49,024 bases of DNA from an uncultured Opitutaceae bacterium (GTDB taxonomy: Bacteria; Verrucomicrobiota; Verrucomicrobiia; Opitutales; Opitutaceae). Where the stretch lies: positions 1-49,024 of the forward strand of contig CAIYUN010000027.1 of the NCBI GenBank assembly GCA_903929355.1, given 5' to 3'. The position numbers and the translations under genes were made by a program. This document shows, in pieces, positions 1 to 7,586 of this stretch. How positions within the stretch are numbered: position 1 is the stretch's first letter; each line of letters begins with the position of its first letter. The notes under the pieces were generated by a model. It made no database searches. It worked only from the letters and a program-made list of their open reading frames with translations, and was not told the origin of the DNA.

Positions 1-138
1 ACCACTTAAATAATTCAGAGTGACGGCAAGCATCGCCCCCGGTGAGTGACATCAAAACTTTCCCACCTTAAGATGTATTTCTCTGTGACCTCAGGTCTTG
101 CCTCTGTGGCCTCTGTGACCAACTGCTGAATCTAGGTT
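1..138 (-). repeat. CACAGAG-type dispersed repeat, copy a (cut by window edge)
   Basis: This segment is the reverse complement of 37627-37764. Positions 1-60 match 37705-37764 exactly, and the rest differs at only a few bases near 61-70. On the minus strand it reads as one arm built of CACAGAG words followed by the variable interior. The other arm would lie before the window start. The remaining spacer, 139-338, shows nothing I can name. Confidence 0.85.
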
Positions 139-338
139 CAATCGAAGACGTTCCGATCGAGACTGCGGTATTGAATGGCCTCCAGTAGATGCCGACGTGA
201 GCTGATGATCGAAATGCCCGTGGATGCCTAACGGAGTCAACTGGGACTCCATGAAGGCCGTTGATGCAAGGAGGGCAACCCAGTTCCGCCGGGTGACATG
301 GGGCCTGCACCGCACCTGAGCCTGCCGCGATGCCTGCG

Positions 339-1235
339 CTACTGCTGCGCCACCAACGCCACGCGAAAACCCAAGATATTGCCGACAAACCCCGGATCAT
401 AATCCCGGTAAGCCGAGCGGCAATACGTCTCCCCATAATACCAACTGCCTCCGCGCAGGACGTGCTTCTGGCCCGTCGCCGGGCCGCCCCAATCCTCCAC
501 GCTGCCGCCGGGATACTTCCCATACCAGTCGAGGCACCACTGGTAGACGTTGCCGGTCATGTCGTAGAGACCCCAGTCGTTGGGCTGCTTGGTCGCCACG
601 GGATGGGTCGTGCCGCCACTGTTTTTGTCATACCACGCCAGGTCCGCCGGCGGACCCGCGTAAGCCTCCGTGGTGCCCGCGCGGCAGGCATACTCCCATT
701 GCGCCTCCGTGGGCAACGTGAACTTGTAACCCGCCGGCAGGCGGCCGGCGGCACGCTCCCGCTCGGTCAGCTTCTGGCAGAAAGCCACCGCCTGGTTCCA
801 GGAGATCTGCTCCACGGGCGCATCCCTCCCCAGGCTTTTGAAATCGCTGGGGTTTTCTCCCATCACCGCCTCATACTGGCCCTGCGTCACGTCGGTGGCG
901 CCGAGAAAAAACCCCCGGGTCAGCGTCACCTGCGTTTGGGGTCCCTCGTCCTCGCCTCGGTCGGCCTCGTCGGCGGTGCTGCCCATCAGGAAGCTGCCCG
1001 CCGGGATCGGGACGAGTCGGAGGCCGGGATCGGCGGCGAGGTGCGCGAGCAGCCCGGCCAGTTCGGACGGTACCGGCGCATCGGGCGCGGCGACCGCCGC
1101 GCCGGCGGGATCGGCGACCGTCACAGGTCCGGAAAGCTGGCATCCCGGCATGACCGCGACCACCAGGATTCCCATGAGCGCAACCCCGCCGCGCGGGAGC
1201 ATTCGCAGGGAGGCGGGGCGGATGGCGGGAAGCAT
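339..1235 (-). CDS. SUMF1/FGE-sulfatase-like domain lipoprotein
   Basis: This 298-residue protein has a hydrophobic N-terminus ending in a lipobox-like VMPGC (Cys32), which suggests a lipoprotein exported and anchored in a membrane. Residues of about 75-298 form a formylglycine-generating-enzyme-like (C-type-lectin-like) domain: GSFLMGS near the start, ATDVTQGQYEAVMG, LPTEAQWEYACRAGT, DMTGNVYQWCLDWYG and the C-terminal RGGSW...CRSAYRD block. In true FGE the active site uses two nearby cysteines in this last block. Here only one is visible (YCRSAYRD) and the upstream position reads WYY, so sulfatase activation is doubtful and a binding or structural role is possible. Met12 and Met21 are alternative starts. 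No sulfatase gene is adjacent. Confidence 0.88.
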   Translation of the reverse strand: MLPAIRPASLRMLPRGGVALMGILVVAVMPGCQLSGPVTVADPAGAAVAAPDAPVPSELAGLLAHLAADPGLRLVPIPAGSFLMGSTADEADRGEDEGPQTQVTLTRGFFLGATDVTQGQYEAVMGENPSDFKSLGRDAPVEQISWNQAVAFCQKLTERERAAGRLPAGYKFTLPTEAQWEYACRAGTTEAYAGPPADLAWYDKNSGGTTHPVATKQPNDWGLYDMTGNVYQWCLDWYGKYPGGSVEDWGGPATGQKHVLRGGSWYYGETYCRSAYRDYDPGFVGNILGFRVALVAQQ

Positions 1236-1566
1236 GGGGCGGGGCGGTCCGGAAAGTTCCAGGGTCGCAGGTCAAAAGTCAAAGGTCCCGCGACCCTTGG
1301 CCGCGCCCGCGTCCCGCCTCCCTGCCTGGCTTGAGGCGGAGTGGGTTGAGGTAACCCATTTTTGGCCCTACCCGGCCGGAGGACCGAGTGAATCCTTGCC
1401 ATCCGCCGACAAAATCTCCGCAATCCTGCTTCCCCTCCCTCGACTCTTTCATCCGTGTTGGGTTACTCCACCCCGTCTCCGTTCCTGATTTCCTGATTTC
1501 CCCATTAATGCAGTTCTGCTCGACGCCTTTTTTCATCATTCATCCTTACCTTCCCGCCCTTTCCCC
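1236..1566. other. Intergenic spacer with small palindromes and repeat remnants
   Basis: No gene is supported here. At 1261-1297 an 8-bp stem (AGGGTCGC/GCGACCCT) encloses a loop of GTCAAAA/GTCAAAG words. At about 1470-1500 there is a partial copy of the TTCCTGATTTCCTGATTTCC segment that forms the tandem array at 17.2-17.7 kb. Confidence 0.6.
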
Positions 1567-1824
1567 ATGCTCACCTACATCTATGAAACCCTTCCTCGCC
1601 CCGGCAAAAAGGTGCGCCGGTTCGAGCTCCGCCAGTCCATCAAGGACGCCCCGCTGAAAAAGCATCCCGAGACCGGCGAAGCCATCCGTCGCTGCATTGC
1701 GGTCAACAAGGATCTCTTTGTCCGCGAGGCCACCGTCGAGCGCCCCGAGCCGCGGGCTCCGAAACCTTCCCGCCGCCAGCAACACCACGACCACGATCAC
1801 CACGATCACGACCACCATCATTGA
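1567..1824 (+). CDS. FmdB-like small protein with His-rich tail
   Basis: This 85-residue protein starts MLTYIYETLP and continues through RRFELRQSIKDAPLKKHPETG. That spacing matches the FmdB putative regulatory family (usually TYEYxC..CGHxFE..QSIxDxPLxxCPxCG). The family's zinc-ribbon CxxC pairs are absent: the only cysteine is in IRRCIAV. The C-terminus is HDHDHHDHDHHH, an obvious candidate for metal binding. Function is unknown, and the family itself is poorly characterised. No strong Shine-Dalgarno sequence is seen, but the start fits the family N-terminus. The gene stands alone between two repeat-bearing spacers. Confidence 0.75.
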   Translation: MLTYIYETLPRPGKKVRRFELRQSIKDAPLKKHPETGEAIRRCIAVNKDLFVREATVERPEPRAPKPSRRQQHHDHDHHDHDHHH

Positions 1825-1862
1825 TCCAAGTACCGACGGCCTCCTGGGCGCGAGGGTTGGGT

Positions 1863-2059
1863 TTGAACACGGAGGACACGGAAAGCACGGAGGTTTTTAA
1901 CCACTAATTTTCACTGATAAACACTGATAGTCGGACTTGGTGAAGGTGGCTGTTCACTGCCCCGCTCAAACTGTGTTCTTTCGAGAATTCCGTGGTATAA
2001 GTTCTGGACCCCCTGCTTTCAGCCCGACCTCCGTGCGCTCTGCGACCTCCGTGTTAAGA
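1863..2059. repeat. Long inverted repeat with ACGGAG-word arms
   Basis: The left arm at 1863-1896 contains AACACGGAGG, ACACGG and GCACGGAGGT. The right arm at about 2024-2059 contains ACCTCCGTGCGCTC and ACCTCCGTGTTAAG, which is its imperfect reverse complement. Between them lies a half-copy of the ACTAAT/ACTGAT word repeat (about 1897-1930). The architecture matches the CACAGAG elements elsewhere, with different words. Confidence 0.7.
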
Positions 2060-2087
2060 ATGCCATAATCCTTCACCCCCCAACCCC

Positions 2088-3185
2088 ATGTTCATGAAAT
2101 TCCCCTCCGCCCTTACCGCCACCATGCTCGGCCTGGCTGCGTTCATTCACCCGCTTTTCGGCGCCGACGCCACCCCGACCCTCCCGGTCGATCCCGCCGA
2201 TCTGGTCGCGCATTACCGCGGCGGGCCGGCCACACCCGCCGACGTAGCGGAAATGGCCAAGCTGCCCAAGCTCCCTTTGCTGACCCCCGGCGCCCCGGAC
2301 GGCGATTACACGGTGAAGCCGCCTTATGCGCCGGCTCCGGAACTGACGGTGCGACCGGGTGTGCCGAAGGGCAAGGTCGTGAAATTCACGCTCAACTCGG
2401 CCGAGAGCAAATTTTACCCCAACACGGGCCTGACGGGCTGGAAGCCCACACGCAGCGTGACCGTTTACATCCCCAGCCAGTATGTCCCGGGCACGCCGGC
2501 CCCGCTGCTGCTCACCCACGATGAGATGGGGTCCAAGGGCAACCAACTGGCCACGATCCTCGACAACATGATCGCCGACCACCGGCTGCCGGCGATGGTC
2601 GCCGTGATGGTCGCCCACGGCGGCGGCGACGCCCGCGGGAGTGAGCGCGGGGCCGAATACGACACCGTGTCCGGCAAGTATGCCGAGTTCATCGAGACGG
2701 AGGTGCTGCCGCGTGTGGCGAAGGACTACAACATCACCTTCACCAGGGATCCCGACGGCCGGGCCACGATGGGCGGCAGCTCGGGCGGCGCGGTCGCGTT
2801 CACCATCGCGTGGTTTCACCCGGAGCTTTACCGCCGCGTGCTGACCTACTCCGGGACCTACACGAACAACCAGACCCCCAAGGATCCCGCGCTGCCCAAC
2901 GGCGCCTGGGAATACCACCAGCATCTCATCCCCCAGAGCGACGCGAAGCCCCTGCGCATCTGGATGGAGGCGGGCGCGAATGACAACGGCTCGACCAACA
3001 CCGCCACCGACCTGCACAACTGGGTCATCGCCAACGAACGCATGGCGGTGGTCCTGAAGGCGAAGGGCTATCACTATCAGTTTGTCTATGCGCAGGCCGC
3101 GGGCCACGTGGACGGCAAGGTGGTCAACCAAACCCTGCCGCAGGCCCTGGAGTGGGTGTGGCAGGGCTACCCCCCGGCGAAGTGA
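2088..3185 (+). CDS. Secreted alpha/beta-hydrolase esterase (Fes/IroE-like putative esterase)
   Basis: This 365-residue protein has a signal peptide (hydrophobic core at about residues 8-24, likely cut after FGA). Residues of about 85-360 form the putative-esterase fold used by enterochelin, feruloyl and acetyl-xylan esterases. The nucleophile motif GGSSGG puts the catalytic Ser at 231. Asp299 (GANDNGS) and His340 (AAGHVDG) are good candidates for the rest of the triad. It would act outside the cytoplasm on an ester. Given the pectin genes downstream, a carbohydrate ester is plausible, but the substrate cannot be read from the sequence. Met3 (2094) is an alternative start. Confidence 0.85.
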   Translation: MFMKFPSALTATMLGLAAFIHPLFGADATPTLPVDPADLVAHYRGGPATPADVAEMAKLPKLPLLTPGAPDGDYTVKPPYAPAPELTVRPGVPKGKVVKFTLNSAESKFYPNTGLTGWKPTRSVTVYIPSQYVPGTPAPLLLTHDEMGSKGNQLATILDNMIADHRLPAMVAVMVAHGGGDARGSERGAEYDTVSGKYAEFIETEVLPRVAKDYNITFTRDPDGRATMGGSSGGAVAFTIAWFHPELYRRVLTYSGTYTNNQTPKDPALPNGAWEYHQHLIPQSDAKPLRIWMEAGANDNGSTNTATDLHNWVIANERMAVVLKAKGYHYQFVYAQAAGHVDGKVVNQTLPQALEWVWQGYPPAK

Positions 3186-3296
3186 CCTTGCCGGAGATTG
3201 GAACGGCAGCCCTCCACCCTCACTTGCGGGAAGCCCGCGTGCGGGTCCGGCGGTTTGCGCTTGGCATGGCTGGATCCCTCTGAGGAGATCAGGGCC

Positions 3297-3545
3297 ATGG
3301 ACTACCGGACTCAGGCGGAATTCTTCATCCAGGGCATCACCAAGGGCTTCGTCGAAGCCACCGAGGTGATCGCGTGGGCTGACGAGGTGATCGTCGCGGC
3401 CACCAAGACCGAGGATTGGATGATCGACATCTCCATCTGCGGCCCCGACGACCGCATGGTCATCCTCAGCCATCTCAATACGATCAAAGGCGAGGTCGAC
3501 GCAGCCAAACTCGCCGTCCTGCTCAAGGCCAGGGGCATCACCTGA
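3297..3545 (+). CDS. Small conserved-looking hypothetical protein, 82 aa
   Basis: The start is supported by GAGGAG 11 bases upstream of the ATG, which reads MDYRTQAEFF. It is a compact, mostly helical-looking soluble protein with no signal peptide. The N-terminal half (GITKGFVEATEVIAWADEVI) is amphipathic. The C-terminal half contains ISICGPDDRMVILSHLNTI and ends KARGIT. I do not recognise the family. It follows the esterase by 111 bases on the same strand, so co-transcription is possible. Confidence 0.6.
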   Translation: MDYRTQAEFFIQGITKGFVEATEVIAWADEVIVAATKTEDWMIDISICGPDDRMVILSHLNTIKGEVDAAKLAVLLKARGIT

Positions 3546-4096
3546 CCCTCGAGACGAGCAGAAGCTATCCTGGCGATCGCCCCTGCCTAGCCCGGACCGG
3601 GGTCAGCGACCCCGGCTGCAATTGATCCTGAAAACCGCAGTTGAAACCAACGTCTGTTGTGATTTGGACCTTGTGTTCGCTCCGGGGGTAGGGCGCGACC
3701 GCCTGGTCGCGCCGAAGGCTTGCTTGCCGCGCCAAAGCCATGCGACGGCGGGGCGAAGGCGGACGCTCCGGGTTGGAGCTGCGGCGACCTCGCCGCAGTT
3801 TACCTTGGCTATCATCTAAAACTTACGAGACGTTGGTATGAAACCACGGATTACACGACGGGCACGGATCATCACCCCGTGGTAAATCTCCGAGGTTTCA
3901 CCCGATGGGTGACTGAACTTGGTTTGGAACATATTCCGTATCATTCTGTATCCGGGTAGATCTGTGGTGAAATCCGACGGCCGAATTTGGGCTGATTCCG
4001 GCCGATGCGCCCCTGCAGTCCCACGCCCCGCCTATTCGCTTGCGGCGGGGCTTGATTCGGGAATATTGGTCGGCCTCCAACTCTCCTCCCCTTGTC
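3546..4096. other. Repeat-rich spacer upstream of the thioredoxin genes
   Basis: No gene is supported. Two perfect hairpins are present: GGCGCGACC-4 nt-GGTCGCGCC at 3692-3713, preceded by GGGTAGG as in other mini-elements, and CTGCGGCGA-2 nt-TCGCCGCAG at 3779-3798. The stretch at about 3840-3960 carries ACCACGGATTACAC words. Around 3895-3920 it holds, in reverse, the motif GTCACCCATCGGGTG, which is also found inside the CACAGAG element at 48.7 kb. Confidence 0.6.
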
Positions 4097-5002
4097 ATGA
4101 AAAAGCCCCTTCTGCCGCTTCTCCTCGCCGCCCTGCTCGGCGCCACCGCCTTGGTTTTTGCCGCCGCCCCGGCTCCAGCCTCTCCGTCGTCCGCGCCCGC
4201 CGGCGCCAAGGGCGCTGTCGTCCCGTCGGCCAACGCCGGGGCGGACTTGGACAAGCAGGTCGAGGATCTGTTTTCCAAAATCAAGGTGAAGCTGGCCCAG
4301 GGCGCCCGCACCGAGACCGCGCTGGCGGACGAGATCAAGCAATTCGACGTCCTGCTCGCCGCGCACAAAACGGAGAAGACCGATGAGGTCGCCCAAATCC
4401 TCCTGCTCAAGGCCGGGCTTTATATCGAGGTTCTGTCCGATCCGGCAAAGGGCCTCGCCCTCCTCCAACAGTTGAAGCGTGACTTTCCCGGCACCCAAAT
4501 CGCCGGGCAGGTGGACCATATGGTCGCGGAGATCACCCAGCAGCTGGAGGCCAACAAGGTTTCGGACGCACTCAAGCCCGGCCTCGCGCTGCCGGAGTTT
4601 GCGGCCAAGAATTTGAAGGACCTCAACGGCCAGCCGTTGTCGCTCGCCCGGTTCAAGGGCAGGGTGGTGCTGGTGGATTTCTGGGCCACCTGGTGCGGTC
4701 CCTGCATGGAGGAGATGCCCAACGTGATCGCCACCTACAAAAAATACCATGACCAGGGCTTTGAGATCGTGGGCGTGAGTCTCGACAAGGACAAGGACAC
4801 GCTCACCACGCTCCTCAAGGACAAGGGCATGACCTGGCCGCAATACTTCGACGGCCTGTTCTGGGACAACAAGCTGGCCGTCCAATACGGGGTCCACGCG
4901 ATTCCCGCCAACTATCTCCTCGACGGCACGGGCAAAATCCTTGGCAAGGAGCTGCGGGGGCCGGAACTGGACCAGGCCGTCGCCGCCGCGCTGAAGAAAT
5001 AA
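4097..5002 (+). CDS. TlpA-family thioredoxin-like protein, exported
   Basis: This 301-residue protein has a clear signal peptide (MKKPLLPLLLAALLGA...FAA), which is why I start it at 4097 rather than at the longer open frame. Residues of about 45-150 are helical with several Lys-rich stretches (LLQQLKRDFPG). Residues of about 160-301 form a thioredoxin/AhpC-TSA domain with DFWATWCGPC (redox cysteines 200 and 203) and a cis-Pro region (HAIPANYLLD). It probably acts as an extracytoplasmic thiol:disulfide oxidoreductase, reducing partner proteins. The next gene, 27 bases downstream, encodes a second copy of this domain. Confidence 0.9.
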   Translation: MKKPLLPLLLAALLGATALVFAAAPAPASPSSAPAGAKGAVVPSANAGADLDKQVEDLFSKIKVKLAQGARTETALADEIKQFDVLLAAHKTEKTDEVAQILLLKAGLYIEVLSDPAKGLALLQQLKRDFPGTQIAGQVDHMVAEITQQLEANKVSDALKPGLALPEFAAKNLKDLNGQPLSLARFKGRVVLVDFWATWCGPCMEEMPNVIATYKKYHDQGFEIVGVSLDKDKDTLTTLLKDKGMTWPQYFDGLFWDNKLAVQYGVHAIPANYLLDGTGKILGKELRGPELDQAVAAALKK

Positions 5003-5029
5003 GCGCGGCTCACGCCGGACTGAACCCTC

Positions 5030-5596
5030 ATGGCCGGATCCCATCATCTGGGTGTCGCCAACCGGTCCTCCCCTCCCGCCTGGCTGGGTTGGGTCATTCT
5101 GGCCATGGTGGTTTATGGCGTCCTCACCGGCCCGGTGCGCCGGATGATCCAGGCGGAACATGAGCTCCATGCCGGGAAGCCGATGCCGGAGTTCGCCGCC
5201 AATGATTTGAAGGATCTCGACGGCCAGCCGTTGTCGCTGGCCCGCTTCAAGGGCAGGGTGGTGCTGGTGGATTTCTGGGCCACCTGGTGCGGTCCCTGCA
5301 TGGGGGAGATGCCCAATGTGATCGCCACCTACAAGAAATACCACGGCCAGGGCTTTGAGATTCTCGGGGTGAGCCTTGATGTGGACAAAGCCCAACTGGC
5401 CTCCGTCCTCAAATCCCAAGGGATCACCTGGCCCCAGTTTTTTGACGGCCAGAATTGGAACAACCAACTGGCCCGGCAATACGGGATCAGTTTCATCCCC
5501 AACAACTACCTGTTGGACGCCAACGGCACGATCATCGGCGAGCAGCTCCGGGGCGATGCACTCGGCCAGGCCGTGGCGGCGGCGTTGAAGAAATGA
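5030..5596 (+). CDS. TlpA-family thioredoxin-like protein, membrane-anchored
   Basis: This 188-residue protein has an N-terminal membrane segment at about residues 19-40 (WLGWVILAMVVYGVLTG), followed by a thioredoxin-like domain with WCGPC (Cys87, Cys90) and FIPNNYLLD near the cis-Pro. It is a tandem paralogue of the preceding gene: the block around the active site is identical over 58 nucleotides, while the N-termini are unrelated. It is probably anchored with its redox domain outside the cytoplasm. The stop codon overlaps a possible ATG of the following small gene. Confidence 0.88.
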   Translation: MAGSHHLGVANRSSPPAWLGWVILAMVVYGVLTGPVRRMIQAEHELHAGKPMPEFAANDLKDLDGQPLSLARFKGRVVLVDFWATWCGPCMGEMPNVIATYKKYHGQGFEILGVSLDVDKAQLASVLKSQGITWPQFFDGQNWNNQLARQYGISFIPNNYLLDANGTIIGEQLRGDALGQAVAAALKK

Positions 5597-5865
5597 CCCC
5601 TCCTCCGTGGTCCATTATTTGCAATATGAGCAAGCTGCCTCACCGCCCCTCTTTTGGCCAAAGCACCGTATCTCGCGTGGTTTGGTCTATAGGTGGACTT
5701 TTGCTCTATGTGCTCAGCGTCGGGCCGGTGACTCGGCTGGCTGGGCCTGAGCCGAGCTCTCTCGGTCAGTTGGTCTATTTCCCATTGCTATGGCTTTCAC
5801 TTCGTTCCGATTCCGTGCTCCATTTTTTCAAATGGTACTGTCATCTGTGGGGAGGAATATTTTAG
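5593..5865 (+). CDS. Small hydrophobic membrane protein
   Basis: This protein has 90 residues from the ATG overlapping the preceding TGA (ATGA), or 79 from the ATG at 5626. The overlap would couple its translation to the thioredoxin gene. The segment VWSIGGLLLYVLSVGPVTRL is a predicted membrane helix. A second hydrophobic stretch follows (LGQLVYFPLLWLSL), and the protein ends FFKWYCHLWGGIF. It resembles short uncharacterised inner-membrane proteins known to me from Planctomycetes and Verrucomicrobia genomes (YVLSVGPV signature), but no function is known. Confidence 0.55.
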   Translation: MTPPPWSIICNMSKLPHRPSFGQSTVSRVVWSIGGLLLYVLSVGPVTRLAGPEPSSLGQLVYFPLLWLSLRSDSVLHFFKWYCHLWGGIF

Positions 5866-5933
5866 CTGCCCTAGAATCGAGTGAGATTGCCCTATTCCAA
5901 GTGCTGTGATAGCGCCTGCTCAAGCCCGGTGTA

Positions 5934-5952
5934 TTGGGTCAACACGCTCCAC
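5934..5952 (+). repeat. Inverted repeat flanking the GH28 gene, left copy
   Basis: TTGGGTCAACACGCTCCAC is the reverse complement of 7336-7354 with one mismatch in 19. The pair brackets the polygalacturonase gene. Confidence 0.6.
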
Positions 5953-5965
5953 TAAGTGGCATCGG

Positions 5966-7321
5966 CTACGGGGTTCCGGTCAGCTTGGCCGGCAGTGCCG
6001 TGCCGGGTGGCAGAATACTGACGTTGGTGAAAGTGATTTTCCCTGGATTGGCCGTGAGCTCGGCGGGATTGGGTCCGGCGAACACACTGTCCCGCACCTT
6101 GAAGTTCTCGATGACGGCGGTGGCGCCGGCCTGGAGAATGAGCAGCTTCGGGATGTTCGCGCCCCGCACATTGGCGATGTCGATGTTGCGCAGGATGGGG
6201 ATGTAGGCGCCGGTGGACGCGCTGTAGGTGTATTGGATCAGGATGCCGGCCGCGGAAGAGCCGGCGGCCACGCTGCCGACGTCCACTTTTCTCATGTAGG
6301 CGTTTTCAATGATCCCGCCGCGCATGGGGCTGTCCTTGAAACGGAAAAACGCATTGAGCCGCGGGCTGTCCATCCGGCAGTTTTCGACAAACACATTGCG
6401 GATGGCCGGCGTGCACTCGCTGCCCAGGGTGACACCGCCGTGGCCGTCCTTCATCACGCAGTTGCGCACGATGGTGAACTCGGACGGCCGGTTGACCCTG
6501 CGCCCGTCGTCGTCCTTGCCGCATTTGATCGCGATGCAGTCGTCGCCCGTGTCGAAGGTGCAGCCTTCGATCAGGACATAGCGGCTTGAGTCGGGGTCGC
6601 AGCCATCGTTGTTGGCGTCATGACTGGAGATGTTGAGCCCGCGGACGGTCACATTGGTGCAATAGACCGGGTTTATCTCCCACATGGGCGAGTTATGGAT
6701 GGTGAGGCCCTCGATGAGGACGTTTTTGCAGTGAAAAGGGACGACGAAATTTGGGCGCAGCGAGCCGCCGGACGAGCGCAGCGCCGCGACCCAGTTGGCC
6801 TCGCCGCCACCATCGATGGTGCCCTTGCCGGTGAGGCCGATGTTTTCCTGCTCAAAGGCGTAGATGGGTGGCGCGTGGTTTTCCCGCTCCACCCCCTCGT
6901 AACGGATGGTGACCTTGGGCAGGTATTTTTCCAGGTTCGGGACAAACTGAAGCGTCGCCTGGTCGGAGAGATGCAGATCGACATTGCTCAACAGGCGGAT
7001 GCCGCCGGTGCGCCACACGCCGTCGGGCACGACGACATGGCCGCCCCCGGCCGCGTGGCAGGCGGCGATGGCCTTGGCGATGGCTTCCGTGCAGTCGGCC
7101 GTCGCACCCGCAGTCGCCCCATAGTCGGTGATGGGAAAGTTTTTATCCGGAAAAACGGGGGCCTGGATGTGCATCAAAATCTGCGGCACCGCCTCCCAGC
7201 CCAGCTTGGCGACCTCCGCCGGGGAGAGGTCGGCCGCCGGCGCACCCGGCTCCGCCGCAGCACAAGCCAGTCGGGTGGTACCAAGTGCCAGGATCGAAAG
7301 CCACCGGAGCCGGGTTCTCAT
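5966..7321 (-). CDS. GH28 polygalacturonase
   Basis: This secreted glycoside hydrolase of 451 residues starts at 7321, where MRTRLRWLSILALG gives a signal peptide; the longer frame adds no useful N-terminus. Residues of about 60-115 are the usual N-terminal pectate-lyase-superfamily opening (ITDYGATAGATADCTEAI). The right-handed beta-helix follows, with all family 28 signatures: NNDGCDP (237-243), TGDDC (Asp260, Asp261), GHGG (293-296) and RFKD (327-330), which give the acid/base aspartates, the His and the substrate-binding Arg/Lys. It would hydrolyse alpha-1,4-galacturonosyl or rhamnogalacturonan linkages in pectin. The downstream genes on this strand belong to the same pathway. Confidence 0.95.
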   Translation of the reverse strand: MRTRLRWLSILALGTTRLACAAAEPGAPAADLSPAEVAKLGWEAVPQILMHIQAPVFPDKNFPITDYGATAGATADCTEAIAKAIAACHAAGGGHVVVPDGVWRTGGIRLLSNVDLHLSDQATLQFVPNLEKYLPKVTIRYEGVERENHAPPIYAFEQENIGLTGKGTIDGGGEANWVAALRSSGGSLRPNFVVPFHCKNVLIEGLTIHNSPMWEINPVYCTNVTVRGLNISSHDANNDGCDPDSSRYVLIEGCTFDTGDDCIAIKCGKDDDGRRVNRPSEFTIVRNCVMKDGHGGVTLGSECTPAIRNVFVENCRMDSPRLNAFFRFKDSPMRGGIIENAYMRKVDVGSVAAGSSAAGILIQYTYSASTGAYIPILRNIDIANVRGANIPKLLILQAGATAVIENFKVRDSVFAGPNPAELTANPGKITFTNVSILPPGTALPAKLTGTP

Positions 7322-7335
7322 GTTGTGATATTGAG

Positions 7336-7354
7336 GTGGAGCGCGTTGACCCAA
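7336..7354 (-). repeat. Inverted repeat flanking the GH28 gene, right copy
   Basis: This is the reverse complement of 5934-5952 (18 of 19 bases). It lies just upstream of the GH28 start and overlaps a perfect 8-bp hairpin, GCGCGTTG-ACC-CAACGCGC (7341-7359), so it could be a mobile hairpin repeat or a regulatory stem. Confidence 0.6.
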
Positions 7355-7376
7355 CGCGCTGGTTTGGGCCTGGAAT

Positions 7377-7553
7377 CAGCCGTTGGTCACGGAGACCACT
7401 GAGATTAAACCCGAGGTCACAGAGCAGAAATACATCAAACGGCGGGAAGGTTTGGGCGTCACCCACCAGCTGCGTTGGTTGCAGCCACCCGGGATCGTTT
7501 AGTGGTTTACTCGGTGAACGCTGTGTCTGTGCGCTGTGTTCTCGGTGTAACCC
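7377..7553 (+). repeat. CACAGAG-type dispersed inverted repeat, copy b
   Basis: The left arm (GTTGGTCACGGAGACCACTG, then GAGGTCACAGAG) and the right arm (GGTTTACTCGGTGAACGCTG, then GTGTTCTCGGTGTAACCC) are imperfect reverse complements of about 50 bases. The interior contains GCGTCACCCACC, as in other copies. The element occupies most of the spacer between the GH28 and DUF4861 genes. Confidence 0.75.
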
Positions 7554-7586
7554 GTCGGCGTCTTTTGGTTTGAGCAAAATCCCGCC

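Noticed and set aside
330-1334. Long open frame on the plus strand opposite the FGE-like gene
   Set aside because: It is rich in Arg/Gly/Ala with no family motif, and is explained by codon bias of the minus-strand gene, which has clear motifs.
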